A DNA stretch of 12,521 bases. It comes from JAPLXD01 sp041662765. GTDB lineage: Bacteria > Patescibacteriota > Minisyncoccia > Moranbacterales > UBA11712. Location: the NCBI GenBank assembly GCA_041662765.1, contig JBAZRT010000023.1:1-12521 (forward strand). The letters run 5' to 3'. Positions 1-5,868 of the stretch are shown here, one piece after another; within the stretch, counting starts at the first letter, position 1; each line of letters opens with the position of its first letter. The notes below the pieces were generated by a model that was not told where the DNA came from, made no database searches, and was given only the letters and a program-made list of their open reading frames with translations. Position numbers and translations under genes: made by a program.

Positions 1-1506
1 GGAAAGTCCCTTCGAAGCTTCAATGCGGATCGACTGCTCTTTTCCAGTCGCCTTATCCTTGGCCTTCACGCTCAAGATTCCGTTCGCATCGATGTCAAAG
101 GACACTTCGATCTGAGGAATACCACGCGGAGAAGGCGGAATTCCATCGAGCATAAATCTTCCGAGAGTTTTGTTATCGACCGCCATTTCTCGTTCGCCCT
201 GAAGCACGTGAATTTCGACGCTGGGCTGATTGTCAGCCGCAGTCGAGAATACTTGCGATTTTGAGGTTGGAACGGTCGTGTTGCGGTTTATAAGAGGAGT
301 ACGCACTGCTCCCATGGTCTCGATTCCCAAAGTCAACGGCGTCACGTCGAGCAAAAGAACATCTTTCACGTCGCCGCTCAAAACTCCGCCCTGGATCGCC
401 GCGCCCAATGCTACAACTTCGTCCGGATTGACGGTTGCATTCGGTTTTTTTCCGAAAAATTTTTCAACTGTCGCAAGAACCAAAGGCATTCTGGTCATTC
501 CACCGACCATCACCACTTCATTGATGTCGCTCGCAGAAAGTTTCGCGTCAGCGAGAGCTTTTTTGCAGGGTTCGAGAGTTTTCTCAACCAGATCTCCGAT
601 CAGTTCTTCCATTTTCGCCCGCGTCAGTTTCATGACCATATGCTTTGGCCCGCTCGCGTCCGATGTGATGAAAGGCTGATTGATCTCCGTTTCCATTGCG
701 GTTGAAAGCTCGATCTTTGCTTTTTCGGCCGCTTCCTTGATGCGCTGAAGAGCCAGCGAATCTTTCGAAAGGTCGACTCCCTGGTCTTTTTTGAATTCAT
801 CCAAGATCCAATTGATGATTGTCTGATCAAAGTCATCTCCTCCGAGATGCGTGTCCCCATTCGTGGACTTCACTTCCACCGTATCATCCCCTACTTCAAG
901 AATGGAAATATCAAAAGTTCCGCCTCCGAGATCATATACGGCGATCTTTTCATTCTTTTTCTTGTCGAAACCATAGGCAAGAGCCGCCGCCGTCGGTTCA
1001 TTGATGATTCTTTTCACGGTAAGGCCAGCAATCTCTCCAGCTTCGATCGTCGCTTTTCTTTGCGAGTCGTCGAAATAGGCCGGAACTGTGATCACCGCCT
1101 CCGTAATTGTTTCGCCGAGCTTTGCTTCCGCGTCTGCTTTGAGCTTTCCAAGAATCATCGCTGAAATTTCCTGCGGAGTATATTCTTTGTCTCCCATTTT
1201 GATTTTCACGCCGCCATTGGCTTTGACGATTGAATACGGCATCAATTTCACATCTCTTTGCACTTCTTCGTCTTCAAACCGGCGTCCGATCAATCTCTTG
1301 ATGGAAAATAACGTATTTTCCGGATTAGTGACGGCTTGGCGCTTCGCCAGAAGCCCGACCAGTCTTTCTCCTGATTTTGAGATCGCAACCATTGAAGGTG
1401 TCGTCCTTGCCCCTTCTTTGTTTTCCACGATTTTTGGCGACCCGGCTTCAACCACTGCCATCGCACTATTGGTTGTGCCCAAGTCAATGCCTAAAATTTT
1501 ACTCAT
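1..1506 (-). CDS. dnaK: Molecular chaperone DnaK (Hsp70), C-terminal part outside window
   Basis: ATP-driven Hsp70 chaperone of the cytoplasm; it binds unfolded peptides and works with DnaJ and the nucleotide exchanger GrpE encoded just upstream. The frame is open from the ATG at 1506 to the window edge, giving 502 residues of the usual 610-640. Visible are the phosphate-1 motif IDLGTTNS near residue 7, INEPTAAALAYG near 169, the phosphate-2 motif DLGGGTFD at 192-199, VGGMTRMP at 334-341, the interdomain linker VLLLDVTP at 383-390 and the start of the beta-sandwich peptide-binding domain. After SIKRLIG it carries the roughly 20-25-residue insertion (RRFEDEEVQRDV...) typical of Gram-negative-type DnaK and absent from Bacillus DnaK. 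No Shine-Dalgarno precedes the ATG. It is probably the distal gene of the CIRCE-controlled hrcA-grpE-dnaK operon. Missing here: the rest of the substrate-binding domain and the lid. Confidence 0.98.
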   Translation of the reverse strand, partial: MSKILGIDLGTTNSAMAVVEAGSPKIVENKEGARTTPSMVAISKSGERLVGLLAKRQAVTNPENTLFSIKRLIGRRFEDEEVQRDVKLMPYSIVKANGGVKIKMGDKEYTPQEISAMILGKLKADAEAKLGETITEAVITVPAYFDDSQRKATIEAGEIAGLTVKRIINEPTAAALAYGFDKKKNEKIAVYDLGGGTFDISILEVGDDTVEVKSTNGDTHLGGDDFDQTIINWILDEFKKDQGVDLSKDSLALQRIKEAAEKAKIELSTAMETEINQPFITSDASGPKHMVMKLTRAKMEELIGDLVEKTLEPCKKALADAKLSASDINEVVMVGGMTRMPLVLATVEKFFGKKPNATVNPDEVVALGAAIQGGVLSGDVKDVLLLDVTPLTLGIETMGAVRTPLINRNTTVPTSKSQVFSTAADNQPSVEIHVLQGEREMAVDNKTLGRFMLDGIPPSPRGIPQIEVSFDIDANGILSVKAKDKATGKEQSIRIEASKGLS

Positions 1507-1540
1507 GGTTTTATTATTTTATTAATTATTGATGATTATG

Positions 1541-1669
1541 AATTTTCAATTACCAATTTACAATTTTCAACAAATTTACAATGATTCAATTTTCAATTAT
1601 CGAATTTCGCTGTTTGAAAATTTTTAAATTGAAAATTGATTGTAAATTGATCATTGATCATTGAAAATT
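1541..1669. repeat. AT-rich imperfect inverted/direct repeat between grpE and dnaK
   Basis: The 163-bp spacer between grpE and dnaK (1507-1669) is almost entirely made of variants of CAATTTTCAATTA and CAATTTACAAT (1541-1600) and their reverse complements, AAATTGAAAATTGAT and TGTAAATTGAT (1624-1669). The copies on each side are direct repeats of one another, and the two sides can pair as a long, imperfect, AU-rich hairpin in the operon mRNA. A short direct repeat of TGATCAT lies at 1648-1661. No ORF or clear promoter is seen. It may act as an mRNA processing or stability element, or simply be the low-complexity spacer repeat I believe is frequent in such genomes (inference). Confidence 0.6.
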
Positions 1670-2533
1670 TCAGCTTACTTCCACTTTCGCCGCTCTAATT
1701 ATCCTTCCATTCAACTTATATCCTTTTTGGATCACTTTCGCCACTTTCTGCTTCTTTCCATCTCCTCCAACCGCTTCATGAACTTCCGGATTGAATTTAT
1801 CGCCTGCTTTCACTTCGATCTCTTCAATATCATTGTTTTTCAAAATATCTTCGAGCTGCTTCTTTATATATACGATTCCCTCGACCCACTTGTTTTCTTT
1901 GCTATGCCCCGGCACATGCGCGAGCGATGCCTCAAAATTATCCACAACCGGCAAAATTTGCTCTAACACATCCATTTTGGCGTATTTGCGAAATTCTTCC
2001 TGGTGTTTCATCTGATCTTTCTTATAATTCTCAAAATCAGCTTGGCAACGCTTCCAGGAATCAAGAGTATTTTGATTTTCAAGATAAATATTCGCTTTTT
2101 TAACCAAATTCTTGATCCAATCACCATATTCTTTCCCGGAAATTATATTTTCGGCTGTCAGCCATCTATATTCACTATGTTCATCACTTATCTTTATTTC
2201 TCCGCCCTCGTATTTCGCTAGATAATTCAAAAATATTATTTTCGATCCATCGCCATAAAATACTTCTTGCGTGCTCACAATAGACGATATTTCGTAATTA
2301 ATCTGACCAAGTTCCTCCATCACTTCTCTTTGCAGCGCGTCCTCAAGAGTCGCGTCCTTTTGTTCAATCTTACCGCCAGCTATTTCCCATGCCCCGTATT
2401 TTTTGGCAAAAAAACCAGTTTCATTTTTAATTTTCAAAAGCAAAAACTTTTTTTGCGATTCATCATAAAACAAAACCTTTTGAGCAATAGGCAATCCAAA
2501 ACGCACTTCTTTCTCTTCGTTTTTTTCAGTCAT
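1670..2533 (-). CDS. grpE: Nudix hydrolase-GrpE fusion protein (DnaK nucleotide exchange factor)
   Basis: A single 287-residue frame holds two domains. Residues 1 to about 150 are a Nudix domain: the Nudix box at 53-76 reads GGKIE...REVMEELG, with the metal-binding REVMEE intact and one extra residue before it compared with the GX5EX7REUXEEXGU consensus. Residues about 156-287 are GrpE: the paired-helix segment starting WKRCQADFENYKK at 160, VVDNF at 196-200, and the beta-domain signature FNPEVHEAV at 247-255. GrpE releases ADP from DnaK. Normal GrpE has a short charged disordered N-terminus where this protein has the enzyme domain. The ATG lies only 3 bases after the hrcA stop, so translation is probably coupled; no Shine-Dalgarno is present. 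No stop or plausible second start lies at the junction. An artefactual fusion of two adjacent genes by a sequencing indel cannot be excluded. The Nudix substrate is unknown. Confidence 0.93.
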   Translation of the reverse strand: MTEKNEEKEVRFGLPIAQKVLFYDESQKKFLLLKIKNETGFFAKKYGAWEIAGGKIEQKDATLEDALQREVMEELGQINYEISSIVSTQEVFYGDGSKIIFLNYLAKYEGGEIKISDEHSEYRWLTAENIISGKEYGDWIKNLVKKANIYLENQNTLDSWKRCQADFENYKKDQMKHQEEFRKYAKMDVLEQILPVVDNFEASLAHVPGHSKENKWVEGIVYIKKQLEDILKNNDIEEIEVKAGDKFNPEVHEAVGGDGKKQKVAKVIQKGYKLNGRIIRAAKVEVS

Positions 2534-2536
2534 ACT

Positions 2537-2563
2537 TTATACAAAATACATTATACAAAATAC
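2537..2563. repeat. 14-bp tandem repeat at the 3' end of hrcA
   Basis: TTATACAAAATACA at 2537-2550 is followed directly by TTATACAAAATAC at 2551-2563. It encodes the last residues of HrcA (MTVFCIMYFV) and ends at its stop codon, so the unusual HrcA tail may result from a small tandem duplication. In the direction of transcription each copy contains a TATAA-like box just before the grpE start; no fitting -35 was found. Confidence 0.55.
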
Positions 2564-3277
2564 TGTCATCGCTCCTCCTAGCAATTTTTTCATATAGTTG
2601 ATAAGCGACTTGTTTTTCGCATACTTCATTCGCTTCGGACCGATGAGGGCCAAAATTCCCTTTTCGCCCGATTTGGTCTTGTACGGCGTCACCATCATCG
2701 AACAATTGGAAATCTCTTTGATTGGATTTTCTTTGCCGATGTATATTTTCACTTCGTTGTCTTTCAATTTTCCGACCAATTGATCCACCCGCTCGTCAAT
2801 GAAATCAAGTGTTTCCGCAAGACGGCACAGGTCATCCATTTCCCGAAATTCCGGCTCATCGAGAAGTTCGCCCATCCCAAAATCGTCAAATTCGTCTTTG
2901 ATCCCGCTGATGGCCAAATTGCCGCTCAAACTTGAGAGCAATTTCGCCGTCGTGCGGGTGAGCCGGGTGTTTTTCGCCTTCAATTTCAAAAGCTCCGCCT
3001 GCATTTTTTTCTGGTCGATTTTCGAAAGTTCTTTGTCCGGCATGATCTCCTCGACAAAATATCGATATCCTTCATCCGTCGGGATCCTTCCCGCGCTCGT
3101 GTGCGGCTGAAACAAAAATCCCGCGTCTTCCAGTTCGTTCATTTCACTTCTGATCGTCGCCGAGCTCAAATCAAAATCATACTTTTTGAGCAAGTGTTTT
3201 GACCCGACGGGAACGGCTGTATCCGTGAATTCCTTCACAACAGCGGAAAGTATTCGTTTTTGGCGGCTTGTCAGCAT
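2537..3277 (-). CDS. hrcA: Heat-inducible transcription repressor HrcA
   Basis: DNA-binding repressor of the class I heat-shock regulon; it binds CIRCE and is kept active by GroE in other bacteria. The start is set at the ATG at 3277 (MLTSRQKRIL), giving 246 residues. A longer frame from 3325 would run back through the CIRCE operator and the -10 and -35 boxes. Residues 1 to about 75 form the winged helix, including SSATIRSEMNELEDAGFL and the family signature SAGRIPTDEGYRYF at 61-74. The conserved C-terminal block is present (CSMMVTPYK, GILALIGPKRMKY, then a helix ending MKKLL). It is about 100 residues shorter than Bacillus HrcA, the loss falling in the central inserted dimerisation region, while both ends are intact. 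The last ten residues, MTVFCIMYFV, are not family-like and are encoded by a tandem repeat. It is followed after 3 bases by the Nudix-grpE gene. Confidence 0.95.
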   Translation of the reverse strand: MLTSRQKRILSAVVKEFTDTAVPVGSKHLLKKYDFDLSSATIRSEMNELEDAGFLFQPHTSAGRIPTDEGYRYFVEEIMPDKELSKIDQKKMQAELLKLKAKNTRLTRTTAKLLSSLSGNLAISGIKDEFDDFGMGELLDEPEFREMDDLCRLAETLDFIDERVDQLVGKLKDNEVKIYIGKENPIKEISNCSMMVTPYKTKSGEKGILALIGPKRMKYAKNKSLINYMKKLLGGAMTVFCIMYFV

Positions 3278-3283
3278 ATGATC

Positions 3284-3312
3284 ATTATATCGCCTCAATT
3301 GGCACTCGTCAA
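3284..3312 (-). promoter_or_regulatory. Sigma-70-type promoter of hrcA-grpE-dnaK, giving a leaderless mRNA
   Basis: Reading the minus strand, the -35 box TTGACG (3312-3307) and a perfect -10 box TATAAT (3289-3284) are exactly 17 bp apart. The -10 ends 6 bases before the hrcA ATG, so transcription should begin at or within a base or two of the start codon. The -35 lies inside the CIRCE element, so bound HrcA would block RNA polymerase directly. Confidence 0.85.
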
Positions 3313-3328
3313 GTGTGAGTGCCAATTG
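3296..3328. promoter_or_regulatory. CIRCE operator (HrcA binding site)
   Basis: The arms TTGGCACTC (3299-3307) and GAGTGCCAA (3317-3325) flank a 9-bp spacer, matching the CIRCE consensus TTAGCACTC-N9-GAGTGCTAA apart from one symmetric change (A to G, and T to C, at the third arm position). The palindrome extends to 12-bp arms (3296-3307 and 3317-3328). It overlaps the hrcA -35 box, which indicates autoregulation of the hrcA-grpE-dnaK operon. Confidence 0.97.
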
Positions 3329-3374
3329 CTATTTTATATTACTTCAATATTTTGTCAAATATTTCAAAATAGCT

Positions 3375-3419
3375 GCTTGCCCCGCCTATTGAGCATAGCG
3401 AAATATTGCGGGATCAAGT
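3375..3419. other. Imperfect inverted repeat between yidD and hrcA, possible weak terminator
   Basis: CTTGCCCCGC (3375-3384) pairs imperfectly with GCGGGATCAAG (3409-3419), and CTAT...ATAG forms an inner stem. It lies just downstream of yidD. Only a short T stretch follows on the minus strand, so termination is uncertain. The rest of the 3329-3422 spacer is AT-rich, with nothing else recognisable. Confidence 0.3.
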
Positions 3420-3422
3420 CTT

Positions 3423-3656
3423 TCACATCACCGGATCGTTTCCTCCTTTCGCCCATGGATGGCATCGCGCTATTCGTTTGAGGCCGATCCAGCCGCCTTT
3501 CAATATCCCGTATTTTTCAATCGCTTGATAAGAATATTCGCTGCAAGTCGGATGATACCGGCAAACACGTTCGGAATATATATATGACAAAAATCCCGTA
3601 TCGAGCGAGAAGTATTTCTGGTACCAGCGGATTATTTTCAAGATTATTCTTTTCAT
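3423..3656 (-). CDS. yidD: Membrane protein insertion efficiency factor YidD
   Basis: Small membrane-associated protein (77 residues, usual size 70-90) that helps YidC insert membrane proteins. It shows the family core: CRYHPTCSEYSYQAIEKYG at about 32-50, GGWIGLKRIARCHPW at about 54-68, then GGNDPV near the C-terminus. The N-terminus (MKRIILKIIRWYQKYFS) forms the expected amphipathic, basic helix. In many bacteria yidD sits with rpmH, rnpA and yidC; here none of these is adjacent, and it lies upstream of the heat-shock operon on the same strand. The ATG at 3656 has no Shine-Dalgarno; a TATTAT box just 3 bases ahead hints at another very short leader, but this is weak. Confidence 0.96.
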   Translation of the reverse strand: MKRIILKIIRWYQKYFSLDTGFLSYIYSERVCRYHPTCSEYSYQAIEKYGILKGGWIGLKRIARCHPWAKGGNDPVM

Positions 3657-3664
3657 GGTATAAT
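3635..3664 (+). promoter_or_regulatory. Possible corA promoter overlapping the yidD start
   Basis: TATAAT at 3659-3664 with a weak -35 TTTTCA at 3635-3640 (18-bp spacer). It would give a leader of about 90 bases before corA. The -10 is perfect but the -35 is poor. Confidence 0.35.
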
Positions 3665-3730
3665 ACTAGCAGAACTAAAAAATAAAAACCAAGCCAAAGA
3701 CGCAACAAGTTTTGAATTTCAAGTTATAAC

Positions 3731-3758
3731 TTTGCGTTTTGAGTTTTGCGTTTTGAGT
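3731..3758 (+). repeat. Two tandem copies of a 14-bp unit before corA
   Basis: TTTGCGTTTTGAGT occurs at 3731-3744 and again at 3745-3758, ending 4 bases before the corA ATG. It takes the place where a ribosome binding site would be; no AGGAGG-like sequence is present. Its role is unknown. Confidence 0.7.
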
Positions 3759-3762
3759 TTTT

Positions 3763-4668
3763 ATGAAGCAAATACAAACACAAAGACTTGCCTGGGTCGA
3801 TTTCAACGAGCCAAGCGCGGACGAGATCCTTTTTCTCAAAAAAATAAAGCTTCATCCATTGGCAATTGAAGAGTTCACAATGCCGTCTGCCCGCCCAAAA
3901 GCGAGCCTATACGGCCACTGCCTCTATCTTACTCTCCATATTCCTCTTTTTGACAAAGAAAATCGCCGCACTTATCCGAGCGAATTGGATATTGTCGTGA
4001 CAAAAGATCACCTTATCACCGGCCATGATCAGGATATTTTTCAATTGCGCGATTTTTTCCAAAGAATTCAGCGAAGCAAGAAAATGCAGGAAAAATATAT
4101 GAACCAATCGCCGGGTTATTTGCTCTATTATCTCATCGAGGATCTTCTTGAATCTTGCTTTCCAAAAATCGACCACATCAACAAAAATCTCGACAAAGTT
4201 GAGGAGGAAATTTTCAAAGGCAACGAAAGAGAGATGGTTCATGAGATTTCCTTCGTCAAGCGCGATATTTTGAATTTCCGACGGACACTCAAGCCCCAGA
4301 AATCCGTTCTGGAATCATTGGCAAAAGACAATTATCCGATGATCGACACCGATTTGCGAACATATTATCAAGACCTTGTAGGCACGAACATCCGCGTCTG
4401 GTCGGCGCTCGAAAACGCCAAAGAAACAATTGAATCACTCGAAGATACGAACGACGCCCTTCTCTCCAATAAACTGAACCACACCATGAAGGTTTTGACC
4501 ATTTTTTCGGCCGTCATGCTTCCAATGACAGTGATCTCAAATATTCTAGCGATGAGCGCCCCAATCCCATTCGGTCACGACCAAAACGGATTTTGGATCT
4601 GGATTGGGATCATGGCGATTGTCTCGATCGTTACAATTGGAATTTTTCGGGTGAAGAAGTGGATTTGA
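3763..4668 (+). CDS. corA: CorA-family divalent cation transporter-like protein lacking the GMN motif
   Basis: Membrane protein of 301 residues with the CorA layout: a cytoplasmic N-terminal alpha/beta domain (1 to about 115), a long helical region (about 120-240, including FPKIDHINKNLDKVEEEIF and the VKRDILNFRRTLKPQK helix), then two C-terminal transmembrane segments (about 244-263 and 277-294) and a basic tail (VKKWI). CorA pentamers normally carry Mg2+ or other divalent ions, selected by a Gly-Met-Asn loop at the end of the first membrane helix. Here that spot reads ILAMSAP (Ala263-Met264-Ser265), so the filter triad is changed while the pre-helix LTIFSAVMLPMTVISN is normal. The fold is clear but the ion specificity is not. 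It is a single gene; its stop codon overlaps the -35 box of the next promoter. Confidence 0.88.
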   Translation: MKQIQTQRLAWVDFNEPSADEILFLKKIKLHPLAIEEFTMPSARPKASLYGHCLYLTLHIPLFDKENRRTYPSELDIVVTKDHLITGHDQDIFQLRDFFQRIQRSKKMQEKYMNQSPGYLLYYLIEDLLESCFPKIDHINKNLDKVEEEIFKGNEREMVHEISFVKRDILNFRRTLKPQKSVLESLAKDNYPMIDTDLRTYYQDLVGTNIRVWSALENAKETIESLEDTNDALLSNKLNHTMKVLTIFSAVMLPMTVISNILAMSAPIPFGHDQNGFWIWIGIMAIVSIVTIGIFRVKKWI

Positions 4669-4693
4669 CCTTTCACCAGAATTCGTTTAGTAT
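4665..4693 (+). promoter_or_regulatory. Promoter of the T-box-cysM-cysS operon
   Basis: TTGACC (4665-4670, overlapping the corA stop) and TAGTAT (4688-4693) are 17 bp apart. The predicted start near 4699-4700 coincides with the first base of the T-box basal helix, which supports both assignments. Confidence 0.65.
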
Positions 4694-4779
4694 AAATTCA
4701 CTTAACAACTCTAAAAGCCATATCGAAGAAGCGTGCGCTTCGTTTTCCGCCTCATCGGCGGATGGCTCGGGAAAGAACC

Positions 4780-4802
4780 TTTTAGGGGTCCAACCCCTAA
4801 AA
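4780..4802. repeat. Short palindromic element inside the T-box leader
   Basis: TTTTAGGGGT (4780-4789) and ACCCCTAAAA (4793-4802) are perfect 10-bp arms around a 3-base loop, CCA. The sequence belongs to the same TTTAGGG...CCCTAAA family as the larger palindrome inside cysS, and looks like an insertion in the region where T-box stem I should be. Confidence 0.7.
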
Positions 4803-4884
4803 ATAGTAAACCCCCGCGGGTAAGCCCGTAACAGCTGCAAATTGAGTGTCGCGCTTTGCGACGACCGAGGTGGAACCACGGGAA

Positions 4885-4950
4885 CAGCTTCTCGTCCTTG
4901 AGTGAATATTTTTGAATATTTACGAATAGGATGGGAAGTTTTTTATTTTT
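4885..4950 (+). terminator. Intrinsic terminator of the T-box, mutually exclusive with the antiterminator
   Basis: TTCTCGTCCT (4889-4898) pairs over all ten positions (two G-U) with AGGATGGGAA (4928-4937), extended by C4888-G4938, and is followed by a T-rich run at 4939-4950. An inner stem AATATT/AATATT lies at 4905-4920. Its 5' arm is the 3' half of the antiterminator, so the two structures cannot coexist. The cysM ATG is 12 bases after the T run. Confidence 0.82.
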
Positions 4951-4962
4951 AAAAGAAAAATC

Positions 4963-5859
4963 ATGCAGAGCATACTCTCTCTCATCGGCAATACGCCGAT
5001 CGTGCGGATCAACAAGTTGAATCCAAACAAGCGCGTCAACATTTTCGCCAAACTCGAAGGAAACAATCCCGGCGGAAGTATCAAAGACCGAATCGCTCTC
5101 AAAATGCTTGAACAGGCCGAAAAAGAAAAAAAACTGACAAAAGACAAGACTATTATTGAAGCAACATCCGGAAACACGGGAATAGCCATTTCAATGATCG
5201 CCGCGGTGAAAGGCTATGACGTTGAAATTGTAATGAGCGAAGCCGTTTCGGTCGAGCGCCGAAAAATGATCGCCGCTTTTGGCGCGAAAATTACTCTCAC
5301 AGACGGAAAGCTGGGCACGGACGGCGCCATCCAGAAAACACGCGAACTCGTCGCGAAATTTCCGGAAAAATATTATTGCCCCGACCAATTCTCGAACAAC
5401 AACAATATTTTGGCCCATTATGAAACGACGGCTGCCGAGATTTGGAAGCAGATGGACGGGAAAATCGACTATTTTGTCGCCGCTATCGGAACTTCGGGAA
5501 CGCTCATGGGCGTTTCGAAATATCTCAAACAAAAAAATCCACAAATAAAGATCGTCAGTGCCGAACCGGTGAAAGGCCACTATATCCAAGGTCTCAAAAA
5601 TATGGAAGAAGCCATTGTGCCCGCGATCTATGACCGCGATCATCTCGATGACATAATCATGGTTGAAACTGAAGCGGCGTTCGATATGGCCCGCCAAGTC
5701 GCCCGAAACGAAGGGATCTTTTGCGGAATGTCATCCGGCGCGGCGATGTTTGCCTCGCTTGAAATCGCCAAAAAAATCAAATCCGGCAACATCGTCACTA
5801 TTTTCCCGGATCGGGGAGAGAAATATCTGAGCACTTCCCTTTTTGACCAGATAGGCTAG
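4963..5859 (+). CDS. cysM: Cysteine synthase B type (CysM), PLP-dependent
   Basis: Fold-type II PLP enzyme that makes L-cysteine from an activated serine (O-acetylserine or O-phosphoserine) and sulfide or another sulfur donor, in the cytoplasm. Its 298 residues match the family size. Visible are LEGNNPGGSIKDR with the PLP lysine at about K41, the substrate loop ATSGNTG at 67-73, the phosphate-binding GTSGT at 176-180, and EGIFCGMSSGAA at 250-261 with the serine expected near the pyridine nitrogen. The wording KLEGNNPGGS, DQFSNNNN..AHYETT, GIFCGMSSG and DRGEKYLST is closer to Escherichia coli CysM than to CysK. It is the first gene after the Cys T-box and lies 9 bases from cysS, so both are controlled by tRNA-Cys charging. 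No clear Shine-Dalgarno. CysK, or a cystathionine beta-synthase-like role, is possible. Confidence 0.92.
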   Translation: MQSILSLIGNTPIVRINKLNPNKRVNIFAKLEGNNPGGSIKDRIALKMLEQAEKEKKLTKDKTIIEATSGNTGIAISMIAAVKGYDVEIVMSEAVSVERRKMIAAFGAKITLTDGKLGTDGAIQKTRELVAKFPEKYYCPDQFSNNNNILAHYETTAAEIWKQMDGKIDYFVAAIGTSGTLMGVSKYLKQKNPQIKIVSAEPVKGHYIQGLKNMEEAIVPAIYDRDHLDDIIMVETEAAFDMARQVARNEGIFCGMSSGAAMFASLEIAKKIKSGNIVTIFPDRGEKYLSTSLFDQIG

Positions 5860-5868
5860 TATAAATAT

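Larger units (their letters stand above)
4699..4950 (+). ncRNA. T-box riboswitch, tRNA-Cys type, transcription attenuator
   Basis: Leader RNA that senses uncharged tRNA. A complete antiterminator is visible: CGAGG (4866-4870) pairs with CCTTG (4896-4900), the conserved 7-base bulge TGGAACC is at 4871-4877, and ACGGG (4878-4882) pairs with CTCGT (4891-4895). TGGA in the bulge would pair with a UCCA tRNA end, that is discriminator U73, as tRNA-Cys has. A basal helix CACTTAA (4699-4705) with TTGAGTG (4842-4848) encloses the leader. The best specifier is TGC (Cys) at 4836-4838, just 5' of that helix. Other hairpins are AGCCAT/ATGGCT (4716-4721 and 4762-4767), CCGCC/GGCGG (4747-4761) and a stem III at 4849-4861. 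The competing terminator is listed separately. Cys identity fits the downstream genes. The upper stem I fold is not resolved; a second TGC lies in a tetraloop at 4734-4736. Confidence 0.88.

Noticed and set aside
230..1525. Several open frames on the plus strand and a second minus frame across the left part of the window
   Set aside because: They are shadows of dnaK, whose minus-strand frame runs continuously from 1506 to the edge with full Hsp70 motifs.
1541..1669. CRISPR-like array in the repetitive spacer
   Set aside because: The repeats are short, AT-rich, variable and in both orientations, without regular spacers or cas genes.
2574..2579. AGGAGG on the minus strand inside hrcA, 5 bases before an in-frame ATG
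   Set aside because: It encodes Gly-Gly-Ala of HrcA, and the ATG would yield only a 10-residue peptide. It is 40 bases from the grpE start, too far to serve it.
3278..3325. Upstream extension of hrcA (start at 3325)
   Set aside because: It would translate the promoter and CIRCE operator; the -10 box lies 6 bases before the ATG at 3277, where the family N-terminus begins.
5840..5868. TTGACC and TATAAA just before cysS, resembling the T-box promoter
   Set aside because: The spacing is only about 11 bp, so it is unlikely to be a promoter; co-transcription with cysM is simpler.
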